Shown here: piece after piece, positions 58,120-64,000 of the stretch
Layout: every line of letters starts with the position of its first letter
How positions within the stretch are numbered: the stretch's first letter is position 1
Source: JAXLRU01 sp046330935
Lineage (GTDB): Bacteria > Actinomycetota > Actinomycetes > Actinomycetales > Kineosporiaceae
Direction of reading: 5' to 3'
Assembly (NCBI GenBank): GCA_046330935.1
Contig: JAXLRU010000002.1
Location: 868,001-932,000 of the forward strand
DNA length: 64,000 nucleotides
The notes under the pieces: generated by a model
What the model was told of the DNA's origin: nothing
The model's input: only the letters and a program-made list of their open reading frames with translations
The model's database searches: none
Translations under genes and position numbers: made by a program

Positions 58120-58710
58120 ATGACCACCGCGCTGATCGTCGTCGACGTCCAGAACGACTTCGTCGAGGGGTCACTGCCCGTGCCCGGCGGGGCCGCGTGC
58201 GCCGAGCGAATCGGCCGGTACCTGCGCGATCGCGCCGGTGACTACGCCGTCGTCGTCACGACGCAGGACTGGCACGTCGACCCGGGCCCGCACTTCGCGC
58301 AGGCCCCCGACTTCGTCGACAGCTGGCCGGCGCACTGCGTCGCCGACACGCCGGGGGCCGAGCTGCACCCCGGGCTTGCCGCCGGGCTCGGTGCGCCGGT
58401 GGCCGACGTCGTCACCGCCGCGCTGCGCAAGGGGCGCCACGAGGCGGCGTACTCGGGTTTCCAGGCCACGGCGGACGACGGGCGCGGGCTCGACGAGCTG
58501 CTGAAGGAGGCGGGGGTCAGCGGCGTCCACGTCGTCGGGCTGGCGAGTAGCCACTGCGTCGCGGCGACGGCCCTGGACGCCCTGGCCCTCGGCTACCGCA
58601 CGACCGTCCTCACCGACCTCGCCGCCGGCGTCAGCCCCGAGCTGGAAGCGGCCGCGTACGCCCGGATCACCGAGACCGGGGGGCTGCTGCGCACCTCCGA
58701 CGCCGCATGA
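58120..58710 (+). CDS. pncA: Nicotinamidase
   Basis: A 196-residue cysteine hydrolase turning nicotinamide into nicotinate, feeding PncB. The triad is D9 (VVDVQNDF), K104 (LRKGRHEAAYSGF) and C146 (SSHCV). The metal site is D50, H52 and H58 (DWHVDPGPHF). The usual GLATDYCV motif reads GLASSHCV, a mild variation. GAAGGAGA precedes ATG 58120. It lies 63 bp after pncB, and nrtR overlaps its end by 4 bp, so the three genes form a salvage operon. Confidence 0.95.
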   Translation: MTTALIVVDVQNDFVEGSLPVPGGAACAERIGRYLRDRAGDYAVVVTTQDWHVDPGPHFAQAPDFVDSWPAHCVADTPGAELHPGLAAGLGAPVADVVTAALRKGRHEAAYSGFQATADDGRGLDELLKEAGVSGVHVVGLASSHCVAATALDALALGYRTTVLTDLAAGVSPELEAAAYARITETGGLLRTSDAA

Positions 58711-59522
58711 GCAGCCCCGCCCTCGCCCCCGAGGGCTACGACGCGGGCGCCTACCCGCCGTTCGCCGTGACGGTGGACCTCGCCGTCTTCACCATCCGCG
58801 ACGGTGCGCTGCGGGTGCTGCTCGTCGAGCGTGACGCCGACCCGTACGCCGGGTGCTGGGCGCTGCCCGGCGGGTTCGTGGGGATCGACGAGGACATCGA
58901 GGCCGCCGCGTGGCGGGAGCTCGCGGAGGAGACGTCGCTCGCCGCGTTCGGCGGCCACCTGGAGCAGCTGCGGACGTACGGGGCGCCGGGCCGCGACCCC
59001 CGGATGCGGGTGGTGTCGGTGGCGCACGTGGCCTTCGCGCCCGACCTGCCCGACCCCGTCGCCGGGTCCGACGCCGCTCACGCACGCTGGTGGCGGGTCG
59101 ACGACCTCGACCCCGCGGAGGCGGGGGACGACGAGCCCGACGCCCCCGCGCTCGCGTTCGACCACGCGGCGATCCTCGCCGACGCCGTGGACCGGGTCGC
59201 GGCCAAGCTCGAGTACACGTCGCTGGCCACGTCGTTCTGCCGGGAGGAGTTCACGATCGGCGAGCTGCAGCAGGTCTACGAGGCGGTCTGGGGGGTGCCG
59301 CTGAACCGGGTGAACTTCCGCAAGCGCGTGCACGGGGTCGAGGGGTTCGTCGTGCCCGCGGAGGGCCAGCGGCTCACCGGTGGCAAGGGGCGCCCCGCCG
59401 GGCTGTACCGCGCCGGCGGGCTCGTCGAGCTCGACCCCCCGCTGACCCGGCCGGCCGGTGCGCGAGGGGCCGGTTCTCGTGGGGCTCGTTCCGGTAGGGG
59501 TGTGTCGGCGGACGGGTCTTGA
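58707..59522 (+). CDS. nrtR: NrtR, Nudix-type regulator of NAD metabolism
   Basis: A 271-residue transcription factor. The N-terminal Nudix domain (about 20-160) has a modified Nudix box (GGFVGIDEDIEAAAWRELAEE; the hydrolase GX5EX7REUXEE signature is nearly intact), used to sense ADP-ribose or related NAD derivatives. The C-terminal winged helix (about 175-245) is FTIGELQQVYEAVWGVPLNR, NFRKRVHGVEGFVVPAEGQR, GGKGRPAGLYR, the DNA-binding part typical of NrtR. It represses NAD salvage genes; its predicted operator is in front of pncB, giving autoregulation because nrtR is the last gene of the same operon (ATGA overlap with pncA). The Arg/Gly-rich tail after residue 250 is extra. Confidence 0.92.
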   Translation: MSSPALAPEGYDAGAYPPFAVTVDLAVFTIRDGALRVLLVERDADPYAGCWALPGGFVGIDEDIEAAAWRELAEETSLAAFGGHLEQLRTYGAPGRDPRMRVVSVAHVAFAPDLPDPVAGSDAAHARWWRVDDLDPAEAGDDEPDAPALAFDHAAILADAVDRVAAKLEYTSLATSFCREEFTIGELQQVYEAVWGVPLNRVNFRKRVHGVEGFVVPAEGQRLTGGKGRPAGLYRAGGLVELDPPLTRPAGARGAGSRGARSGRGVSADGS

Positions 59523-59565
59523 TGATCGGGCAGTGAGGCTCGCCGCCGTCGAGAGCAGGGGGGCG

Positions 59566-60522
59566 TCAGCCGGCCGGTGCGATCACGTCCCGGACGAGGG
59601 CGGCCAGAGCCGGCCCGCCGAGCTCGAGCAGATCGCGACGCGCCACGAAGCCCTCGCGCTGCCGTGGGCCGAGGTCGGCCCGTTGGCGGTCGACCCACAC
59701 CGCGGCGGCGAGCCGCGCGTCGTCGTCCCCCGTCCGCAGCGCCCGGGACTCCACCGCGTCCAGGACGGCCGGCCACTCCGGCACGCGCCAATGCTCGTCG
59801 TCCTCGGGCAGGCGCACGTCGCGCGTGCCGAGGTCGACGCCGATGAGGCGCAGGCCGCGCGGTCGGGCGGCGGTGAGGTCAACCGCTGTCAGGGTCCAGC
59901 CGGCGGGGCGGTCCGACACCGGCCGCGCGCCGATGGTGAGGCCGTGGACGACGCCCGCGAAGCGCACGTCGGTGAGGGTGCTCCAGCCCAGGTCGGCACC
60001 GGTGAGCTTGGCGTTGCCCAGGTCGACGGAGGTGAACTCCGCGCCCGCATGAGCCCCGCGGAGATCGGACCTGCGCAGGTCGACCTCGCTCCACCGGCTG
60101 GGCCCGACCTGCCCGGTGGGCAGCGGCCCGAGCTGCCCGGCTCGCAGGTCGGCGCCCACGAAGGACGACCCGGTCACGGTGACGGCCCAACACCGCAGAC
60201 CCTCGAGCCGGGCGTGGTCGAACACGCAGTCCTCGACGCGGTGGCCGCGCCAGTTCATGCCGGACAGCTCCGCACCGCTCAGGTCGATGCTCCGCCAGCC
60301 CTGGCCGTCGGCCGTCCCGACGTCGGCCCTGCTGGTCTGCGGTGAGAGGGCGGCCGTCACGGGAAGCCCGCGCAGGTCGAGTCGGCCCTCGACCCGACCG
60401 AAGGGGCTGCTCGTCGGCGTCGAACCCGCCAGCAGCTCGGCGACGAGCCGTTGCCGCGTCGCCCCGACGCCGGTGTCGTCCCATCGGCTCACCAGCCCGG
60501 CGAGGACGTCAGCTCGCGCCAC
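59566..60522 (-). CDS. Pentapeptide-repeat protein
   Basis: A 318-residue cytosolic protein. Residues about 45-225 contain a degenerate run of A(D/N)LxX pentapeptides that form a right-handed beta helix: SIDLSGAELSGMNWRGHRVE, DCVFDHARLEGL, SSFVGADLRAGQLG, EVDLRRSDLRGAHAGAEFTS and VDLGNAKLTGADL. The C-terminal third is helical (WRVPEWPAVLDAVESRALRT) and not repetitive. Such folds mimic DNA or act as scaffolds; a role in gyrase protection cannot be claimed. GTG 60522 starts it, divergent from the macro-domain gene with 100 bp between. It is convergent with nrtR. Confidence 0.85.
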   Translation of the reverse strand: MARADVLAGLVSRWDDTGVGATRQRLVAELLAGSTPTSSPFGRVEGRLDLRGLPVTAALSPQTSRADVGTADGQGWRSIDLSGAELSGMNWRGHRVEDCVFDHARLEGLRCWAVTVTGSSFVGADLRAGQLGPLPTGQVGPSRWSEVDLRRSDLRGAHAGAEFTSVDLGNAKLTGADLGWSTLTDVRFAGVVHGLTIGARPVSDRPAGWTLTAVDLTAARPRGLRLIGVDLGTRDVRLPEDDEHWRVPEWPAVLDAVESRALRTGDDDARLAAAVWVDRQRADLGPRQREGFVARRDLLELGGPALAALVRDVIAPAG

Positions 60523-60622
60523 GGGCCCACCGATCGTCGATCACCCCGGCATCCTCGCACCGGGTGTCGGAGGGCGGTGGTAGCAACGGACACGGCGCGA
60601 TGTCGGCGGTGAGGGGGCGGCA

Positions 60623-61075
60623 GTGATCGAATGGGCTGACGGGGACCTGCTCGCGGCGGATACCGAAGCGGTCGTCAATGCCGTGAACACGGTCGGCGTC
60701 ATGGGAAAGGGGATCGCGCTGCAATTCAAGCGCGCGTTCCCCGCCAACGAGGTGGAGTACCGGCGGGCGTGCGCGTCGGGGGAGTTGGCCGTCGGGAGCG
60801 TCCTCGTGCACGACACCGGCGCCGCCGGCCTTCGCCGGTACGTCCTGAACGTGCCGACGAAGCGGCACTGGCGCAGCGCCTCGCGCCTGGACGACGTCGA
60901 GAGCGGGGTCGCTGGGCTCGTCGACGCGGTTCGTTCACTGGGCGTCGCCTCGGTCGCCGTCCCGGCACTGGGCTGCGGCAACGGTGGGCTGCCGTGGAGC
61001 GACGTCCGTCCCCTCCTCGTCGGAGCCGCCGAGCAGCTGCCACAGGTGCGCTGGGTGCTGTACCCGCCACGCTGA
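60623..61075 (+). CDS. Stand-alone macro domain protein (DarG-like)
   Basis: A 150-residue cytosolic macro domain. VVNAVNTVGVMGKGIALQFK is the ADP-ribose-binding start characteristic of the DarG/ADP-ribose glycohydrolase branch, and VASVAVPALGCGNGGLPWSD is the second binding loop. DarG reverses DNA ADP-ribosylation by the DarT toxin, but DarG has an extra C-terminal domain that is missing here, and no darT gene is adjacent. It may therefore remove ADP-ribose from other targets or remain from a lost toxin-antitoxin pair. GTG 60623 gives the family N-terminus (IEWADGDLLAADTEAV). Confidence 0.88.
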   Translation: MIEWADGDLLAADTEAVVNAVNTVGVMGKGIALQFKRAFPANEVEYRRACASGELAVGSVLVHDTGAAGLRRYVLNVPTKRHWRSASRLDDVESGVAGLVDAVRSLGVASVAVPALGCGNGGLPWSDVRPLLVGAAEQLPQVRWVLYPPR

Positions 61076-61163
61076 CGACGTCGGTCGGGTGCGGGCTGAC
61101 GCCCGGGCCGGTTGCTCTGTGCGCTTGCGGCCTTGACGGTTCCCGACGCTGCTCGGTTGCCTG

Positions 61164-61258
61164 CTCACCGACTCACCGACTCACCGACTCACCGACTCAC
61201 CGACTCACCGACTCACCGACTCACCGACTCACCGACTCACCGACTCACCGACTCACCG
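61164..61258. repeat. Octamer simple-sequence repeat
   Basis: CTCACCGA repeated eleven times plus a partial twelfth copy. Because eight is not a multiple of three, copy changes shift reading frames across it. It lies in the 486-bp spacer between the macro-domain gene and the HNH gene, where no gene was recognised. Confidence 0.95.
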
Positions 61259-61549
61259 GACTCCCGGGGCAGCGAGCCCCTGGCTTGCGGACCCCGGTCG
61301 CCTGTCTCTGGGCTCGCGGCCCCTTCCCCCGGAAGGGCGTATCGGGATCAGCGCCGCTGACGCCTCGGATGAGCGCGTGAGTCAGCGGCTCGATGTGGAG
61401 CTTCTGGCGGCGTTCCCCGGAGTCATTGCCCAGGCTTGTGAAGGGTCGGCGAGTCTGACTAGACCGACATCCTGAGAGAGCAATTCTCCGAGGATTACCA
61501 TCGCGTTACTCATCTCTCTATCGGGTGGCCCTGTGCTGGTGCATCACGC

Positions 61550-61555
61550 TACACT
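61550..61555 (+). promoter_or_regulatory. -10 element of a leaderless HNH gene
   Basis: TACACT, six bases, then the ATG of the HNH protein, with no ribosome-binding site. A -35 box was not recognised. Confidence 0.45.
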
Positions 61556-61561
61556 TCCACC

Positions 61562-63328
61562 ATGAACGAAGGCCTTCTGAGCAGCGGCGATGTGCCGGTG
61601 AAGGCTGTCGCTGAGCCTGATATCTGCTCTCTTTCGTTCACTCACGTCCTCGCCGAGATCGAAGCCGTCCACGATTCCGTCGATGCTCTTCTGGCGGTCC
61701 GTTTGTCGGGTCTTTCCGATGGTGAGTCCCGGGAGAGTGTGCGGCTTTTCGAGCAGCTGGTGTCGCGGGTCGCGGCGGCGCGGTTGCATCTGATCGCGGA
61801 GTTGGATGCGCGTCCGGGTGCTGTGGCTGGTGCGGCGGCGGGGCGGGTCGCGCAGACGTTCCTGACCGGGGCGTGCCGAGTGGGTGCCGGTCAGGCCGGG
61901 CGTGATGTCGCTGCCGCACGCACGCTGCCGATCGCCACCGCCGCAGCCACCCTCGACACCGCAGCCGACACCGCCGACCTCGACCCCACTGCTGCTGCCA
62001 CCGATCCTGCTGCCGTGGCGGGGGTGGTGGTGCCTGGGTCGCTCATGGGTGGTGGGGGTGCGGGGCGGTTGCCGGTCCTGGCGGCGGCGTTCGCTGCGGG
62101 GGCGGTGTCGCGGGCGCATGTCGACGTCGCGGTGAAAGCGCTCTCGCGGATCCCCTCGCACCTGCTGGCCCACGTCGACGAGGAGGGCCGGTCGGGGCTG
62201 GACCGGGTGGATGCGTTCCTCACCGAGCAGGCCCACCGGCACTCCCCGGCCACGCTGGACCGGCTGGTCCGGCATCTGGTCGAGGTCGTCGACCCTGACG
62301 GGTCGGGCGGGTTCGACCCCCGCGCCCACGAACGCCGTTCCTGCACCACCGCCGTCGACAGCCTCGGCATGCTCGTGGGCCGGTTCGCCCTCGACCCCGT
62401 CGGTGCGCTCACGTTCGCGACCGCCATGGACGCGTTCGCCTCCGTCCCCCCGCCGGGCACCGCCGCGGACGAGCACGGTGAGGTCGTCGAGGTCGGCGAC
62501 ACCCGGACCCGGGACCAGCGCCGCGCCGACGCCCTGGTCCTCATGGCCGAACACGCCCTCACCAGCCCCGGCGCACCCGTGCGGGCCCAGGTCAGCGTCG
62601 TGACCACCCTCGACCACGTCACCCGTGCCGCACGCGCCCACACCTACCACTGCACGGCCACCAGCATCGGTTCGCGTGGCGAGGGCGGGGCCGGTGTTCC
62701 CGCCCCGACCGCGGCCGTGACCGACACGCCCCGCGCGGGCCGCGACGACGACCACGGCGACCACGCCATCGCGAACGCCGGACACCGCGACCAGCGCAAC
62801 ACCCACGGCGACCAGCACGAGCCCCACGCCCAGGAACCGGCAAGCCAACCCGGGCCGTGGTTGGCTCACGCGGACGGCGTCGGACCGATCAGCGACCCGG
62901 TCCTCGCCCACACCACCTGCGACGCGGTCCTGACCCGCCTCACCCTCACACCCTCGGGCGCACCACTGGACGTCGGCCGATCACTACGGCTGGCCACGCC
63001 CACCCAACGCCGGGCACTCACTGCACGCGACAAGGGATGCGTCATCCCCGGCTGCGGTGTGCCCGCCAACGGCTGCGACGCCCACCACGTCGTCCACTGG
63101 GGCGACGGCGGCGCCACCGACCTGGACAATCTCGCCCTGCTCTGCCCCCGCCACCACGCCGCCCACCACCAAGGCGTATGGGACATCGAGATCCGCGACG
63201 GCATCCCCTGGGTGATCCCCCCACCCTGGGTCGACCCTCACCGACGAGCATTGCTCAACACCACCCACGCCGACGCCGCCCGGGCCTCCCACCTCGCCCA
63301 ACACCTGCGCAACCCCCACGCCGCCTGA
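61562..63328 (+). CDS. DUF222 and HNH endonuclease domain protein
   Basis: A 588-residue protein of the actinobacterial 13E12-repeat type. The N-terminal two thirds is the helical DUF222 domain (VHDSVDALLAVRLSGLSDGE, VSRVAAARLHLIAELDARPG, RVGAGQAGRDVAAAR, GAVSRAHVDVAVKALSRIPS). The C-terminal HNH nuclease at about 490-540 reads CVIPGCGVPANGCDAHHVVH, NLALLCPRHHAAHH, with the CxxC...CxxH zinc frame and the catalytic His pair intact. Codon use changes inside the gene: the first 300 bases use more A/T third positions. Such genes are multi-copy in Actinobacteria and considered mobile or defence-related; the actual substrate is unknown. A Gly/His/Asp-rich stretch sits between the domains. Confidence 0.92.
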   Translation: MNEGLLSSGDVPVKAVAEPDICSLSFTHVLAEIEAVHDSVDALLAVRLSGLSDGESRESVRLFEQLVSRVAAARLHLIAELDARPGAVAGAAAGRVAQTFLTGACRVGAGQAGRDVAAARTLPIATAAATLDTAADTADLDPTAAATDPAAVAGVVVPGSLMGGGGAGRLPVLAAAFAAGAVSRAHVDVAVKALSRIPSHLLAHVDEEGRSGLDRVDAFLTEQAHRHSPATLDRLVRHLVEVVDPDGSGGFDPRAHERRSCTTAVDSLGMLVGRFALDPVGALTFATAMDAFASVPPPGTAADEHGEVVEVGDTRTRDQRRADALVLMAEHALTSPGAPVRAQVSVVTTLDHVTRAARAHTYHCTATSIGSRGEGGAGVPAPTAAVTDTPRAGRDDDHGDHAIANAGHRDQRNTHGDQHEPHAQEPASQPGPWLAHADGVGPISDPVLAHTTCDAVLTRLTLTPSGAPLDVGRSLRLATPTQRRALTARDKGCVIPGCGVPANGCDAHHVVHWGDGGATDLDNLALLCPRHHAAHHQGVWDIEIRDGIPWVIPPPWVDPHRRALLNTTHADAARASHLAQHLRNPHAA

Positions 63329-63479
63329 CCCACCAGCCAGCACCCCGCTCGACCACGAACGGGTTGCGGCGCCGCGCGGTGACGCGCAGGGTTCGGCGGC
63401 GCCGGACAACGCGACGTCCGGCGTTCTTGGACGAGACGCCGCTGGGCGCCGGGCTGCGACGTGATGGTGCGGTGCCGAT

Positions 63480-63670
63480 CCGCGACGCGAAGGTGCGGGC
63501 CTGATGACGACGCGACGGTGCGGCGCCGCTCAATGGACGCGACGGTGAGGGCCGGTCAATGACGCGACGGTGCGGCGCCCTTGGACGACGCCGTCGGGCG
63601 CTGCTGACGACCCGAAGGCGCCGTGGACGACTCTCCGGTGACGCCGCTGGACGACGCGCGGGGTGACGCG
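63480..63670. repeat. Degenerate tandem repeat tract
   Basis: About seven loose copies of a 20- to 31-bp unit around GACGCGACGGTGCGGCGCC, for example near 63508, 63537 and 63560, decaying to the right. It covers most of the gene-free stretch 63329-63877, where no coding sequence was recognised. Confidence 0.6.
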
Positions 63671-63877
63671 GACGAGCGTGACGAGTGGGTCGGATGGAGG
63701 GGTGACGCACGGGTGACACCGCGGCACACAGCCCCGCACCGACGGCGAGCAGGAGCGTGGACCAAGAGCCGACCCCAGCCACCGCGGCAAGGCCAGACCC
63801 GCGACGTCACGACCGGTCTGCCCCGCCACAGACCCTGAACGGAGTCGCCGCCACGAGCGCCGACGAGACCAGCCAGA

Positions 63878-64000
63878 TCACCGCCCGCGGGCGGTCCGAC
63901 GCTCCAGCCAGGCGGCGAACCGCGACACGGTGATGTTCACGGCGAGGTACATCCCGGCCCCGACGAAGAACACCGAGAACAGGTAGCGGTTGCCGAAGAA
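63878..64000 (-). CDS. Amino-acid ABC transporter permease, C-terminal end
   Basis: The last 40 codons of a minus-strand gene that continues beyond the right edge. It reads FFGNRYLFSVFFVGAGMYLA, then VNITVSRFAAWLERRTARGR and stop. A final membrane helix followed by SR-x-x-x-W-L-E-R-R is the standard end of HisMQ-type polar amino-acid permeases. Substrate and partner genes are outside the window. Confidence 0.7.
   Translation of the reverse strand, partial: FFGNRYLFSVFFVGAGMYLAVNITVSRFAAWLERRTARGR

Noticed and set aside
60623..61075. DarT-DarG toxin-antitoxin system
   Set aside because: No DarT-like ADP-ribosyltransferase is adjacent; the upstream gene is a pentapeptide-repeat protein on the opposite strand, and the DarG C-terminal domain is missing.
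61164..61258. CRISPR array
   Set aside because: The units are contiguous 8-mers without spacers and no cas genes are present.
61112..61360. Open frames reading PTHRLTDS repeats across the octamer tract
   Set aside because: They are products of the repeat itself, occur in more than one frame, and have no credible start or family.

Overview
The window is very GC-rich DNA (strong G/C at third codon positions, many GTG starts, 4-bp ATGA/GTGA gene overlaps, TTGACC/TAnnnT promoters). It comes from a free-living, probably motile actinobacterium of the Kineosporiales/Micrococcales type. The lineage is inferred from gene content (NrtR-controlled NAD salvage, DUF222-HNH protein, FeoABC, actinobacterial IS21 element) and the species is not identified. 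No rRNA, tRNA, CRISPR array or phage module was seen.

Layout. 1-7.2 kb: left edge inside an IS21-type transposase, then a methionine aminopeptidase, and a divergent mannoside pair (AGE-family sugar epimerase and GH2 beta-mannosidase) around a promoter with an embedded LacI-type operator; then a soluble GAF-GAF chemotaxis receptor. 7.4-10.3 kb: feoA-feoB-feoC-like iron(II) uptake operon. 10.4-17.3 kb: two paralogous secreted carboxypeptidase-regulatory-like proteins, a MOSC protein, small hypotheticals and two frameshifted genes. 17.6-23.8 kb: purine-nucleoside import and use operon (BMP lipoprotein, ATPase, two permeases, adenosine deaminase). 23.8-28.2 kb: EAL-HDOD signalling protein, a protealysin-like M4 protease with its emfourin-type inhibitor, DUF1015 protein.

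28.2-35.8 kb: seven consecutive secreted-protein genes on the minus strand. Six share a lectin-like FEDG..GW module with Pro/Thr/Ser linkers, five of these six also share a conserved C-terminal Cys, and the seventh carries a CBM2-like domain. Five of the seven genes have near-identical promoters. 35.9-46.1 kb: Sfp-type phosphopantetheinyl transferase, phosphoglucomutase, a membrane chemotaxis receptor, HipA-like kinase plus DUF3037 pair, two divergent zinc-ribbon membrane proteins flanking a palindromic repeat array, Fpg/Nei glycosylase. 46.2-50.0 kb: a duplicated two-gene cassette (TasA-like secreted protein plus LamG lectin) preceded by a third diverged TasA-like copy.

50.2-54.2 kb: the most novel-looking locus. 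It is a minus-strand operon of a flavin-reductase-like protein, a 33-residue peptide ending YCYACCCCGSIKVA, a PqqD-like domain fused to an HExxH membrane protease, and a TPR protein. It looks like an undescribed RiPP (ribosomal peptide) pathway. 54.4-59.5 kb: secreted GH27 alpha-galactosidase with ricin lectin domain, then pncB-pncA-nrtR with an NrtR operator. 59.6-64 kb: pentapeptide-repeat protein, stand-alone macro domain, an octamer repeat tract, a DUF222-HNH nuclease, a degenerate repeat tract, and the end of an amino-acid ABC permease at the right edge.

Themes: degradation and binding of plant or microbial glycans (GH2, GH27, CBM2, LamG, FEDG proteins), scavenging (iron, nucleosides, nicotinate), and chemotaxis/c-di-GMP genes sharing a sigma-28 (FliA)-like promoter motif.
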